In this document: one piece after another, positions 44,747-54,020 of the stretch
Numbering within the stretch: the first letter of the stretch is position 1
Layout of the letters: the number at the start of each line of letters is the position of its first letter
Source: Variovorax sp. OK212
GTDB taxonomy: Bacteria; Pseudomonadota; Gammaproteobacteria; Burkholderiales; Burkholderiaceae_C
NCBI RefSeq assembly: GCF_900112425.1
Contig: NZ_FOLP01000013.1
Span: 62,001-126,000 of the forward strand
DNA: 64,000 nt
Direction of reading: 5' to 3'
Program-made: the position numbers and the translations under genes
Notes under the pieces: generated by a model
Databases searched by the model: none
What the model was told of the DNA's origin: nothing
What the model saw: the letters and a program-made list of their open reading frames with translations, nothing else

Positions 44747-46255
44747 ATGACAACCCCATCGCAGCACGGCGGCGGCCCCGCCGCCAACCTCTGGAACGAA
44801 GACCTCGCGCCCACCACGCTGGCCCAGCGAACGTGGCGCTGGTACCACTTCGCGGCCCTGTGGGTGGGCATGGTGATGTGCATTCCCGCCTACACGCTGG
44901 CGGCCAGCCTGATCGAGGGCGGCATGTCGTGGAGCCAGGCGGTGCTCACGGTGTTCCTGGGCAACGCCATCGTGCTGGTGCCGATGCTGCTCATCGGGCA
45001 TGCCGGCGCGAAGTACGGCATTCCGTACGCGGTGATGGCGCGCGCCTCGTTCGGCACGCGCGGCGCGCGGCTGCCCGCGCTGCTGCGCGCCATCGTGGCC
45101 TGCGGCTGGTACGGCATCCAGACCTGGTTCGGCGGCGAGATGATCTACACGCTGGTGGGCGTGCTCATGGGCCAGCCGCTGGGCGGCGACAAGCTGCCGC
45201 TGCTGGGCATCAACGGCGCGCAGTTGGTGTGCTTCCTGATCTTCTGGGCGATCCAGCTGTACTTCGTGGTGCACGGCATCGAGTCGATCCGCCGGCTCGA
45301 GACCTACACCGCACCGCTGAAGATCCTCGTGTGCATCGCCCTGCTCTACTGGGCCGTGCAGCGCGCGGGCGGCCTCGGCCCCATCTTCGAGCAGCCCTCG
45401 CAGTTCGAGCCGGGCGGCAAGAAAGCCGGGCTGTTCTGGGCGGTGTTCTGGCCCTCGCTCACGGCCATGGTCGGCTTCTGGGCCACGCTGGCACTGAACA
45501 TTCCGGACTTCACCCGCTTCTCGCGCTCGCAGCGCGACCAGGTGGTGGGCCAGGTCATCGGCCTGCCCGCGCCCATGGGGCTGCTCGCGATGATGGCGGT
45601 GATGGTGACCTCGGCCACCGTGGTGATCTACGGCAAGGCGCTGTGGGACCCGGTGGACCTGGCCAGCCGCATGACGGGCGCGGCGGTGCTGATTGCGCTG
45701 CTCATCCTGCTGATCGACACGGTGAGCGTGAACCTGGCGGCGAACCTGGTGGGGCCGGCCTATGACTTCTCGGCCCTCAACCCCGAGAAGATCTCTTACC
45801 GCAAGGGCGGCTACATCACGGCCGGCATCGCCATCGTGATGATGCCGTGGAAGGTGCTGGAGACCACGCAGGGCTACATCTTCACCTGGCTCATTGGCTA
45901 TTCGGCGCTGCTGGGGCCGGTGGCGGGCATCCTGATTGCCGACTACTACTTCATCCGCCGCAAGGAGCTCGACGTCGATGCGCTCTACCGAGGCACCGGC
46001 CAATACAGCTACACCAACGGCTGGAACATGGCTGCGGTCATCGCCTTCATCGTCGGCGTGCTGCCGAACATTCCGGGCTTTCTGAACGCGGCCTTTCCGG
46101 CGGCCGTGCCGTCGATGCCCGAGTTCTTCAAGACTGTCTACACCTACGCATGGTTCGTCGGTGTGGTGCTCTCGGCCGTGGTGTACCTCGGTCTCATGAA
46201 GGCGCGCGCGCCGCAACTGCAGGGCGTGGCCGCGCCGCTCAAGAACCCCAGCTAG
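44747..46255 (+). CDS. NCS1-family nucleobase permease (uracil/allantoin/hydantoin type)
   Basis: This 502-residue membrane protein has about 12 helices. NLWNEDLAPT and RTWRWYHFAALWVGMVMCIPAYTLA are standard for NCS1 transporters of the PucI/Mhp1 type. FGTRGARLPALLRAIVACGWYGIQTWFGG follows, and YKNPEKIS-like NPEKISYRKGGYITA lies late. ATG at 44747 has AGGAG 10-14 bases upstream. Inside the pyrimidine operon it probably imports uracil or thymine. The permease half of the sensor at 9249-12875 belongs to the same family. Confidence 0.93.
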   Translation: MTTPSQHGGGPAANLWNEDLAPTTLAQRTWRWYHFAALWVGMVMCIPAYTLAASLIEGGMSWSQAVLTVFLGNAIVLVPMLLIGHAGAKYGIPYAVMARASFGTRGARLPALLRAIVACGWYGIQTWFGGEMIYTLVGVLMGQPLGGDKLPLLGINGAQLVCFLIFWAIQLYFVVHGIESIRRLETYTAPLKILVCIALLYWAVQRAGGLGPIFEQPSQFEPGGKKAGLFWAVFWPSLTAMVGFWATLALNIPDFTRFSRSQRDQVVGQVIGLPAPMGLLAMMAVMVTSATVVIYGKALWDPVDLASRMTGAAVLIALLILLIDTVSVNLAANLVGPAYDFSALNPEKISYRKGGYITAGIAIVMMPWKVLETTQGYIFTWLIGYSALLGPVAGILIADYYFIRRKELDVDALYRGTGQYSYTNGWNMAAVIAFIVGVLPNIPGFLNAAFPAAVPSMPEFFKTVYTYAWFVGVVLSAVVYLGLMKARAPQLQGVAAPLKNPS

Positions 46256-46271
46256 AAAAGGAATTCAAGCC

Positions 46272-47711
46272 ATGACCGTACTCATTCGCGGTGGCACGGT
46301 GGTCAACGCCGATGCCGAACACCGGGCCGACGTGCTCTGCGAGGGCGACAAGGTCGTGCAGGTCGGCACCGACCTGCAGGCCCCCGCCGGCGCGCAGGTG
46401 ATCGACGCGGGCGGCGCCTACGTGATGCCCGGCGGCATCGACCCGCACACCCACATGCAGCTGCCCTTCATGGGCACGGTCGCGGCCGACGACTTCTTCA
46501 GCGGCACGGCGGCGGGCCTGGCCGGCGGCACCACCAGCATCATCGACTTCGTGATTCCCGACCCGCAGCAGCCGCTGATGGACGCCTTTCGCATGTGGCG
46601 CGGCTGGGCCGAGAAGTCCGCCGGCGACTACAGCTTTCACGTGGCCGTGACCTGGTGGAACGACAGCGTGCACAAGGACATGGGCGAGCTGGTGCACGAG
46701 CACGGCGTGAACAGCTTCAAGCACTTCATGGCCTACAAGAACGCGATCATGGCCGACGACGAGATCCTGGTGAAGAGCTTCCAGCGCTCGCTGGAACTCG
46801 GCGCGATGCCCACCGTGCATGCGGAGAACGGCGAGCTGGTCGCGATGCTGCAGCAGCAGTTGCTGGCGCAGGGCATTCGCGGGCCCGAGGGCCACCCGCT
46901 GTCGCGCCCGCCGATGGTCGAGGCCGAGGCGGCGAACCGCGCCATTGCCATTGCCGACGTGCTGGGCGTGCCGATCTACGTGGTGCATGTGTCGTGCGGC
47001 GAAGCGCTCGACGCCATCACCCGCGCCCGCGCACGCGGCCAGCGCGTGTACGGCGAAGTACTGGCCGGCCACCTGGTGGTCGATGAGAGTGCCTACCGCG
47101 ACCCCGACTTCGCGCGCGCCGCCGCCCACGTGATGAGCCCGCCCTTCCGCTCGCGCGAGAACCAGGCCATGCTGTGGCGCGGCCTGCAGGGCGGCAACCT
47201 GCACACCACGGCCACCGACCACTGCACCTTCTGCGCCGATCAGAAGGCGGCGGGCCGAGACGACTTCACCAAGATTCCCAACGGCTGCGGCGGCGTGGAA
47301 GAACGCATGGCCGTGCTGTGGGACGCGGGCGTGAACACCGGGCGGCTCACGCCCTCGGAGTTCGTGCGCGTCACCTCCACCAACGCGGCGCAGCTGTTCA
47401 ACCTGTACCCGCGCAAGGGCGTGGTGCAGGCGGGCGCCGACGCCGACATCGTGGTGTGGGACCCGAAGGCCACCAAGACGCTGTCGGTGACAACGCAGCA
47501 CTCGAAGAGCGACTTCAACATCTTCGAAGGCCGCCAGGTCACCGGCTTGCCGAAGCACACCGTGGCCGCGGGCCGCTGGGTGTACCGCGACGGCGACCTG
47601 CGCGCCGAGCCCGGCACCGGCCGCTACCTGAAACGCCCGGCCTTCGCGCCGATGTTCACCGCGCTGGAACGCTTCAAGCACCAGCACGCGCCGACGGCCG
47701 TGGCGCGCTGA
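46272..47711 (+). CDS. Dihydropyrimidinase (hydantoinase)
   Basis: This 479-residue amidohydrolase opens dihydrouracil or dihydrothymine rings to N-carbamoyl-beta-amino acids. Metal ligands are visible in GGIDPHTHMQLPF (two His), the carbamylated Lys of NSFKHFMAYK, the His in TVHAEN and VVHVSCG, and the Asp in TTATDHC. The length is normal for HydA/DHP. It is 16 bp after the permease and 20 bp before the next gene, in one operon. Confidence 0.95.
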   Translation: MTVLIRGGTVVNADAEHRADVLCEGDKVVQVGTDLQAPAGAQVIDAGGAYVMPGGIDPHTHMQLPFMGTVAADDFFSGTAAGLAGGTTSIIDFVIPDPQQPLMDAFRMWRGWAEKSAGDYSFHVAVTWWNDSVHKDMGELVHEHGVNSFKHFMAYKNAIMADDEILVKSFQRSLELGAMPTVHAENGELVAMLQQQLLAQGIRGPEGHPLSRPPMVEAEAANRAIAIADVLGVPIYVVHVSCGEALDAITRARARGQRVYGEVLAGHLVVDESAYRDPDFARAAAHVMSPPFRSRENQAMLWRGLQGGNLHTTATDHCTFCADQKAAGRDDFTKIPNGCGGVEERMAVLWDAGVNTGRLTPSEFVRVTSTNAAQLFNLYPRKGVVQAGADADIVVWDPKATKTLSVTTQHSKSDFNIFEGRQVTGLPKHTVAAGRWVYRDGDLRAEPGTGRYLKRPAFAPMFTALERFKHQHAPTAVAR

Positions 47712-47731
47712 ACCCTCAAGGAGTCATACAG

Positions 47732-48988
47732 ATGAATGCAGTAGTGGACAAGCAGGCGCTGGCGATCAACGGCGAGCGCCTGTGGAACGCGCTGATGGAA
47801 CTCGCGCGCATCGGCGCCACGCCCAAGGGCGGCGTGAAGCGGCTGGCGCTGACCGACCTCGACAAGCAGGGCCGCGACCTCGTGGTGTCGTGGGGCAAGG
47901 AAGCGGGCCTGTCGATCACCGTCGACAAGATCGGCAACGTCTTCATGCGCCGCGAAGGCACCAACCCCGCGCTGCCGCCCGTGGTGTCGGGCAGCCACAT
48001 CGACACGCAGCCCACCGGCGGCAAGTTCGATGGCAACTACGGCGTGCTCGCCGCGCTGGAGGTGGTGCGCACGCTGAACGACCAGGGCATCCGCACCGAG
48101 GCGCCCATCGAGGTCGCCTTCTGGACCAACGAGGAGGGCTCGCGCTTCGTGCCCGTCATGATGGGCTCGGGCGTGTTCTGCGGCGCCTTCAGCCTCGAAC
48201 ACGCCTACGCCGCGACCGACACCGAGGGCAAGACGGTGCGCGACGAGCTGCAGCGCATCGGCTACGTGGGCACGCAGACGCCGGGCGACCACCCGATAGG
48301 CGCGTACTTCGAGGCGCACATCGAGCAGGGGCCGGTGCTGGAAGACGCGGGCAAGGTGATCGGCGTGGTGCCGGCCGTGCTCGGCCTGTCCTGGTACGAC
48401 TGCGTGGTGACCGGCATGGAAGCCCATGCGGGCCCGACGCCGATGCACCTGCGCCGCGACGCGCTGCAGGTGGCCACGCGCATCATGCAGGAGGTGGTGG
48501 CCATTGCGCACAGCCACCCGCCCTACGGGCGCGGCACGGTCGGCATGGTGCAGGTGCACCCGAACAGCCGCAACGTGATTCCGGGGCAGGTGAAGTTCTC
48601 CATCGACCTGCGCAACGTGAACGACGAGCTGCTCGACCGCATGCACGCCGAGATCCTGGCGTTCATCGAGCGCACGCAGCGCGAGACGGGACTGGGCATC
48701 ACCATCGAGCGGGTGTCTTACATCCCGCCCTGCCCCTTCCACCCCGACTGCGTGGACGCGGTGCGCCGCGCGACCGAGCAGCTCGGCTACTCGACCATGG
48801 ACGTGGTGTCGGGCGCGGGGCACGACGCGATCTATGCCGCGCGGCTCGCGCCGGCCGGCATGATCTTCGTGCCGTGCAAGGACGGCATCAGCCACAACGA
48901 GATCGAGGACGCGCAGCCCGGCCACCTGACGGCGGGCTGCAACGTGCTGCTGCACGCGATGCTCGAAAGAGCGAAGCGCGTGGGCTGA
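47732..48988 (+). CDS. M20-family beta-ureidopropionase / N-carbamoyl amino acid amidase
   Basis: This 418-residue dinuclear metallo-amidase has the family motifs SGSHIDTQPTGGKFDGNYGVLAALEV, FWTNEEGSRFVPVMMGSGVF, EAHIEQGPVLE, GMEAHAGPTPMHLRRDAL and SGAGHDAIYAA. It removes the carbamoyl group to give beta-alanine or beta-aminoisobutyrate, CO2 and ammonia, the third step of reductive pyrimidine breakdown. ATG at 47732 follows a Shine-Dalgarno (AAGGAG). It is the last gene of the operon; a beta-alanine aminotransferase is not in the window. Confidence 0.94.
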   Translation: MNAVVDKQALAINGERLWNALMELARIGATPKGGVKRLALTDLDKQGRDLVVSWGKEAGLSITVDKIGNVFMRREGTNPALPPVVSGSHIDTQPTGGKFDGNYGVLAALEVVRTLNDQGIRTEAPIEVAFWTNEEGSRFVPVMMGSGVFCGAFSLEHAYAATDTEGKTVRDELQRIGYVGTQTPGDHPIGAYFEAHIEQGPVLEDAGKVIGVVPAVLGLSWYDCVVTGMEAHAGPTPMHLRRDALQVATRIMQEVVAIAHSHPPYGRGTVGMVQVHPNSRNVIPGQVKFSIDLRNVNDELLDRMHAEILAFIERTQRETGLGITIERVSYIPPCPFHPDCVDAVRRATEQLGYSTMDVVSGAGHDAIYAARLAPAGMIFVPCKDGISHNEIEDAQPGHLTAGCNVLLHAMLERAKRVG

Positions 48989-49006
48989 CGCGCTTTCTAC
49001 TTTCTG

Positions 49007-49033
49007 CGCCTTCCGCGCCTTCCCCGCCTTACT
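49007..49033. repeat. 9-bp tandem repeat, 3 units (CGCCTTCCG) at convergent gene ends
   Basis: Units at 49007, 49016 and 49025 fill the gap after the ureidopropionase and enter the last codons of the convergent acyl-CoA dehydrogenase (stop at 49029). On the minus strand the core reads AAGGCG, close to the AAGGCC core at 29497-29532. Confidence 0.8.
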
Positions 49034-50246
49034 GGTACGCCGCCAGCTCCTGCTTGGCAATGGCGTTGCGGTGCACCTCGTCGGGGCCGTCGGCCACGCG
49101 CAGGTGGCGCTCGTAGGCGTAGAAGTGCGTCAGCAGCGTGTCCTGGCTCAGGCCCATGGCGCCGAAGGCCTGCATGGCCCAGTCGATCACCTTCACGCAG
49201 TTGTTGGGCGTGAGCACCTTGATCATCGCGATCTCCTTCGCGGCGACCTTGTTGCCCACGGTGTCCATGCGGTAGGCCGCGTTGAGCACCATCCAGCGCG
49301 ACTGCTCGATGAGCATGCGCGACTCGGCAATGCGCTCGCGCCACACGCCCTGCTCCGACAGCGGCTTGTGGAACGCGGTGCGAGACACCAGGCGCTGGCA
49401 CATCATTTCCAGTGCCGACTCGGCCATGCCGATGGCGCGCATGCAGTGGTGGATGCGCCCCGGGCCGAGGCGGCCCTGCGCAATCTCGAAGCCACGGCCT
49501 TCGCCCAGCAGGATGTTCTCGACCGGCACGCGCACGTTGTCGAACACGATCTCGGGGTGGCCGAACGGCGGGTCGTACATGCCCAGCAGCTGCATGTCGC
49601 GCACGATGGTCACGCCGGGCGTGTTCTTGGGCACCAGCACCATCGACTGCTGCTTGTGGCGGTCGGCGTTGTCGGGGTCGGTCTTGCCCATGAGAATGAA
49701 GATCTCGCAGCGCTCGTGCATCGCGCCGGTGATGTACCACTTGCGACCGTTGATGACGTACTCGTTGCCCTCGCGGCGGATGCTGCAGCGGATGTTGGTG
49801 GCGTCGCTGGACGCCACCTCGGGCTCGGTCATGGCGAAGGAGGAGCGGATCTCGCCCGCCAGCAGCGGCGTGAGCCAGCGCTCCTGCTGCGCCTTGGTGC
49901 CGTAGCGCGCAAGCACTTCCATGTTGCCGGTGTCGGGCGCGGAGCAGTTGAAGATTTCGGCGCACCAGTAGCGCCGGCCCATGATCTCGCACAGCGGCGC
50001 GTACTCGACGTTGGTGAGGCCGGGGCCGTGCTCGGCCTCGGGCAGGAACAGGTTCCACAGGCCGCGCTCGCGCGCCTTGGCCTTCAGGCCGGCCATCATC
50101 GGCAGCTCGGCGTAGGGGCGGCCGGCGCGCGCGTTGGCGGCCAGCTCTTCCTCGCGGCGCTTCTCGTTCGGATAGACGTGTTCGTCCATGAACTTGAGCA
50201 ACTCGTCGCGCAGCGCGATCACCTTGGGTGTGAATTCGAAATGCAT
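49029..50246 (-). CDS. Acyl-CoA dehydrogenase family protein
   Basis: This 405-residue FAD enzyme resembles the longer ACAD10/11-like class: RERGLWNLFLPEAEHGPGLTNVEYAPL near 60, SFAMTEPEVASSDATNI near 125, NGRKWYITGA near 155, VRVPVENILLGEGRGFEIAQGRLGPGRIHH near 238, and the C-terminal HLRVADGPDEVHRNAIAKQEL. The members oxidise acyl-CoA thioesters at the alpha-beta bond. ATG at 50246 gives the standard MHFEFTPKV start. It is convergent with the pyrimidine operon and divergent from the FUSC gene, and probably unrelated to pyrimidines. Confidence 0.92.
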   Translation of the reverse strand: MHFEFTPKVIALRDELLKFMDEHVYPNEKRREEELAANARAGRPYAELPMMAGLKAKARERGLWNLFLPEAEHGPGLTNVEYAPLCEIMGRRYWCAEIFNCSAPDTGNMEVLARYGTKAQQERWLTPLLAGEIRSSFAMTEPEVASSDATNIRCSIRREGNEYVINGRKWYITGAMHERCEIFILMGKTDPDNADRHKQQSMVLVPKNTPGVTIVRDMQLLGMYDPPFGHPEIVFDNVRVPVENILLGEGRGFEIAQGRLGPGRIHHCMRAIGMAESALEMMCQRLVSRTAFHKPLSEQGVWRERIAESRMLIEQSRWMVLNAAYRMDTVGNKVAAKEIAMIKVLTPNNCVKVIDWAMQAFGAMGLSQDTLLTHFYAYERHLRVADGPDEVHRNAIAKQELAAYQ

Positions 50247-50370
50247 GCTGTGTCTCGTCCTTCTGCTTCCAATGTGCTGTCGAAGATACGTCGCGATGCG
50301 TTCGGCGACGGTCGTTCGCGCGACAGGCGCTTTTCTTCCGGCCGTGGCACGCATCGTGCAAGATCGCGCC

Positions 50371-52617
50371 ATGCTTCCCCTGTCTCCCGACGCGCTGCGC
50401 CAGCGGCTGCGGTCCTTCGCTTCCCGCGCGCAACCCGTGCGCATTCTTCTCACGCTCGGCAGCCTGATGGCGCTGTGCAGCGCCACCGACCACCCCGACG
50501 CGGTGATTCCGCTGTTCCTCGGCGCCATTGCCAGCGCGCTCGCCGAGACCGATGACAGCTGGCGCGGCCGGCTGCGCGCGCAGGCGGTCACGCTCGCGTG
50601 CTTCGCGGCCATCGCGTTCACGGTGGAGGCGGCTTTCGGCGTGCCGCTGCTGTTCATCGCGGGGCTGGCGCTCGCGGCCTTCGCGCTCACGATGCTGGGC
50701 GCGGTCGAGGCGCGCTACAAGGCCATCGCCTATGCGACGCTGATCCTCGCGATGTATGCCACGCTGGGCATCGAGAACATGAGCGCCCACGGCGCCCACG
50801 GCGTCCAGGGGAGTGCAGCGGCGCGCGGCCGCGAGCCGCTGCTGCTGGTGGCGGGCGCCGCGTGGTACGGCGTGTTCTCGGTGCTGTGGTGCGCCGTCTT
50901 CCCGGCGCAGCCGGTGCAGGCGCGGCTGGTGACGCTGTTCACGGTGCTGGGCAACTTCGTGCGCTACAAGGCCTCGCTGTTCGAGCCGCTGCGCGGCATC
51001 GACATCGAGCGCAAGCGGCTCGCGCTGGCGCAGCTCAACGCCGAGGTGGTGACGGAGCTGAACGCGGCCAAGGAAAGCATCTTCCGGCGCATCGGCGCAC
51101 GGGCGCCCACGGGCCGCATCTCGCGCTACCGCGGCCTCTACCTGATCGCGCAGGACGTGCACGAGCGCGCCAGCTCCTCGCACGACGACTACAACGCGCT
51201 GGCCGACGCCTTCTTCCACAGCGACTTGCTGTACCGCTGCCAGCGCGTGCTCGGCCTGCAGGGCCTGGCCTGCCAGCGGTTGGCCGATTCGATCGCGCGG
51301 CGCGAGCCCTTCGACGCGGGCACGGAGACCGTGCAGGCGCTGGCCGACCTGCGCAGCGCCATCGCGCACGAGCGCGCGCGGGCCACCACGCCCGAGCGGC
51401 TGCTGCTGCTCGCCTCGGTCGAGGCGCTGGCGCGCAACCTGGCGCTGCTCGACGGGCAACTGGTGGGCGCGAGCCAGCCGTCGGCACGCGCCGGGCGCAC
51501 GGAGATGGGCCTGTTCGACCGCTCGCCGCGCTCGTGGCGCGACGCGGTGGAGCGCGTGCGGCGCCAGTTCACGGTGCGCTCGCCGCTGTTCCGGCATGCG
51601 CTGCGGCTGTCGATCGCGCTGGTGGCGGGCTACGGCGTGATGCAGGCGATTCATCCGGCGCAGGGCTACTGGATCCTGCTGACCACGCTGTTCGTGTGCC
51701 AGCAGAGCTACGGCGAAACCATCGCGCGCATGGGCCAGCGCATCGCCGGCACCGCGCTCGGCGTGGTGGCGGGCTGGGCGCTGCTGCAGCTGTTTCCGCA
51801 GCCGCTGGTGCAGTCGGTCATCGCGGTGGCGGCCGGCGTGCTGTTCTTCGCCACGCGCACCACGCGCTACCTGCTGGCCACCGCGTCGATGACGCTGCTG
51901 GTGCTGATGTGCTTCAACCAGGTCGGCGACAGCGGCGTGCTGCTGGTGCCGCGGCTGGTCGACACCGCCATCGGCAGCGCCATCGCCGGGCTGGCCGTGC
52001 TGCTGGTGCTGCCGCACTGGCAAGCGCGGCGCATCAACGAACTGGCCGCGACGGCCATGCGCGGTCACGCGGGCTACCTGCGGCAGATCGTGGAGCAATA
52101 CCGCAGCGGCGCGCGCGACCACCTCGACTATCGGCTGGCGCGGCGCAACGACCACAACGCCGACGCGGCGCTGTCCACCGCGGTGTCGGACATGTTCCGC
52201 GAGCCGGGCTATGTGCGCCCGCGCGCGGGCGTGGCGCTGCGCTTCCTGATCCGTTCGCACACGCTGCTGAGCTACCTCTCGGCACTGGGCGCGCACCGCT
52301 CGGCGCTGCCCGACTCGGCACAGATGGCCGTGCTGCGCACGGCGGCCGAGGGCGCGATTGCCGCGCTGGAAGGCCTGGCGGCGGGGCTGGAGAAGGGTGT
52401 GGTGGCCGACGCGGGCGACCTCGCCGCCGAATCGGCCGCCCGCGCCGCCCTGCTGCAGGCGGTGGCCGGCAACGGCATGGGCGGCGACGGCGACGCGCAG
52501 GCGCGAACTTTTCATACCGAACTCGGTCTGATATGGCTGCAGATCGACGCGTTGCGCACCCACGCACGCGAGTGGCTGCAGCCCGCCGCCGGCGACACCC
52601 CGACCGCGCCGGCCTGA
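50371..52617 (+). CDS. FUSC/YccS-family inner-membrane protein
   Basis: This 748-residue protein has two membrane bundles, about residues 22-175 and 405-545, each followed by a cytoplasmic helical domain. The second bundle has the FUSC signature QGYWILLTTLFVCQQSYGETIARMGQRIAGTALGVVAGW. Related YccS/YhfK and fusaric-acid-resistance proteins are thought to export aromatic acids, but function in most is unproven. A 9-bp in-frame repeat (50782-50808) gives SAHGAHGVQG in a loop. It is divergent from the acyl-CoA dehydrogenase with 124 bp between. Confidence 0.88.
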   Translation: MLPLSPDALRQRLRSFASRAQPVRILLTLGSLMALCSATDHPDAVIPLFLGAIASALAETDDSWRGRLRAQAVTLACFAAIAFTVEAAFGVPLLFIAGLALAAFALTMLGAVEARYKAIAYATLILAMYATLGIENMSAHGAHGVQGSAAARGREPLLLVAGAAWYGVFSVLWCAVFPAQPVQARLVTLFTVLGNFVRYKASLFEPLRGIDIERKRLALAQLNAEVVTELNAAKESIFRRIGARAPTGRISRYRGLYLIAQDVHERASSSHDDYNALADAFFHSDLLYRCQRVLGLQGLACQRLADSIARREPFDAGTETVQALADLRSAIAHERARATTPERLLLLASVEALARNLALLDGQLVGASQPSARAGRTEMGLFDRSPRSWRDAVERVRRQFTVRSPLFRHALRLSIALVAGYGVMQAIHPAQGYWILLTTLFVCQQSYGETIARMGQRIAGTALGVVAGWALLQLFPQPLVQSVIAVAAGVLFFATRTTRYLLATASMTLLVLMCFNQVGDSGVLLVPRLVDTAIGSAIAGLAVLLVLPHWQARRINELAATAMRGHAGYLRQIVEQYRSGARDHLDYRLARRNDHNADAALSTAVSDMFREPGYVRPRAGVALRFLIRSHTLLSYLSALGAHRSALPDSAQMAVLRTAAEGAIAALEGLAAGLEKGVVADAGDLAAESAARAALLQAVAGNGMGGDGDAQARTFHTELGLIWLQIDALRTHAREWLQPAAGDTPTAPA
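50782..50808. repeat. 9-bp in-frame tandem repeat, 3 units, in the FUSC gene
   Basis: AGCGCCCAC, GGCGCCCAC and GGCGTCCAG at 50782, 50791 and 50800 encode Ser/Gly-Ala-His type tripeptides in a loop between membrane helices. Confidence 0.8.
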
Positions 52618-52709
52618 GCGGGATCTGCGCGCACGATCCGGTCGGCAGAAAAAGGTTGTTGGGGCGCGTGCCGGACGGACCGGCCCGTACCGGCTAAAAT
52701 TAACCCTAC

Positions 52710-53111
52710 ATGTCCCGCTGGTTTACCGCTACTGTCCTTGCCCTCATGTTGTCGTGCTACGGCTTTGCCGTGCTTGCACACAGCATGATCGGTGGCGGCC
52801 ATGCGGCCCACCACGGCGATGTGCAGGCCATGCAGACCGTGCAGGCCACCGATGTCCTGGTGGCCAGCGTCGCACTCTCCGACGCCTCGGCACCCCATGA
52901 ATCCGAGGCTTCGGCCTCCGATTCCGCCTCCGACGACTCCCTTTCCGTCGATGAAGCCGGCTCCGAACATGCCGAGCTGGTCGACGCGCGCAACGGCGCG
53001 CCCGCGCTGCTGCGCTTCACCGAGCAGCCGCCCAAACTCGGCCTGACCACCACGGTCTCGCCGTTCCTCGAGCGGCCCAAGCGCCCTCCTCGCGCCGCGC
53101 GCGTCGCGTAG
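52710..53111 (+). CDS. Small exported protein of unknown function
   Basis: This 133-residue protein begins with a hydrophobic signal (FTATVLALMLSCYGFAVLAHS). A His-containing stretch (GGGHAAHHGD), a long Ser/Asp/Glu-rich disordered middle (SEASASDSASDDSLSVDE) and a basic tail (LERPKRPPRAARVA) follow. No domain is recognised. It stands alone with a hairpin after it. It is likely periplasmic and mostly disordered; a metal-handling role is only suggested by the His residues. Confidence 0.6.
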   Translation: MSRWFTATVLALMLSCYGFAVLAHSMIGGGHAAHHGDVQAMQTVQATDVLVASVALSDASAPHESEASASDSASDDSLSVDEAGSEHAELVDARNGAPALLRFTEQPPKLGLTTTVSPFLERPKRPPRAARVA

Positions 53112-53130
53112 GTCTCAGCGCCTGCGCGAC

Positions 53131-53151
53131 CGGGAGCCGCCACGGCTCCCG
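53131..53151 (+). terminator. Hairpin after the small exported protein gene
   Basis: CGGGAGCC and GGCTCCCG form 8 bp around a 5-base loop, 20 bp after the stop codon. Only a short CCTTTCC follows, so termination would be weak. Confidence 0.4.
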
Positions 53152-53300
53152 CCTTTCCGATCCGGGCACCGGCCATCCGGCCGCATCCCGCATCGGCACG
53201 ACGACACCTCTTTTTTCCGGGCCGTTTCGGGCGCCCTTCGCGATCTGAACGCGTCAATCCGTCCCGTGCGGCACCGGCCAACCCTCAAGGAAACATCACA

Positions 53301-53999
53301 ATGAACAACAGCCCTACCGCTTACCACCCCAGTTTCGAGGCACCGCTCGCCTCGGTCGAGGAACGCAACCGCGTCCTGCGCAACACCTACTGGCTGCTCG
53401 CGCTGTCGATGGTGCCCACCGTGCTGGGCGCCTGGATCGGCGTGGCGACCGGCTTCTCGCGCGCCATGTCGCCCGGCATCGGCCTCATGGTCTTCCTCGG
53501 CGGCGCCTTCGGCTTCATGTACGCCATCGAGAAGACCAAGGAATCGGCCGCCGGCGTGCCGGTGCTGCTGGCCTTCACCTTCTTCATGGGCCTGATGCTG
53601 TCGCGCCTGGTGGGCACCGTGCTCGGCCTGGCCAACGGCGCCAGCCTGGTGATGACGGCGTTCGCCGGCACCGGCGCGATCTTCTTCGGCATGGCCACGC
53701 TGTCGTCGGTCATCAAGCGCGACCTGTCGGCCATGGGCAAGTGGCTGTTCATCGGCGCCATCCTGCTGCTGGTGGCGGGCATCGCCAACTTCTTCATCCA
53801 GTCGAGCGCGCTGATGATGACGCTGTCGGTCGCGGCCATCGGCATCTTCTCTGCCTTCATCCTTCATGACCTGAAGCGCGTGAAGGACGGCCTGGAGACC
53901 AACTACATCTCCGCCACGCTGGGCGTGTACCTCAGCATCTACAACGTCTTCCAGTCGCTGCTGGCCCTGCTGGGCCTTGCCGGCGGCCGCGACGAGTAA
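53301..53999 (+). CDS. Bax inhibitor-1 / YccA family membrane protein
   Basis: This 232-residue protein has seven hydrophobic segments. BI-1 motifs are NRVLRNTYWLLALSMVPT in the first helix, GATFF-like GAIFFGMATLSSVIKRDLSAMGKWLF in the middle, and the C-terminal IFSAFILHDLKRVKDG with conserved Asp followed by ETNYISATLGVYLSIYNVFQSLL. YccA of E. coli binds and restrains the FtsH protease. It has a good AAGGAA ribosome site. It is 21 bp before the Rrf2 regulator gene, so the two may be co-transcribed. Confidence 0.93.
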   Translation: MNNSPTAYHPSFEAPLASVEERNRVLRNTYWLLALSMVPTVLGAWIGVATGFSRAMSPGIGLMVFLGGAFGFMYAIEKTKESAAGVPVLLAFTFFMGLMLSRLVGTVLGLANGASLVMTAFAGTGAIFFGMATLSSVIKRDLSAMGKWLFIGAILLLVAGIANFFIQSSALMMTLSVAAIGIFSAFILHDLKRVKDGLETNYISATLGVYLSIYNVFQSLLALLGLAGGRDE

Positions 54000-54020
54000 T
54001 CCCCACGAAGGAATATTTCC

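Noticed and set aside
41551..44883. Long antisense frame (1110 codons) across preT and preA
   Set aside because: Composition (His, Arg, Ala, Val) is typical of mirror frames, and the plus strand encodes well-known enzymes.
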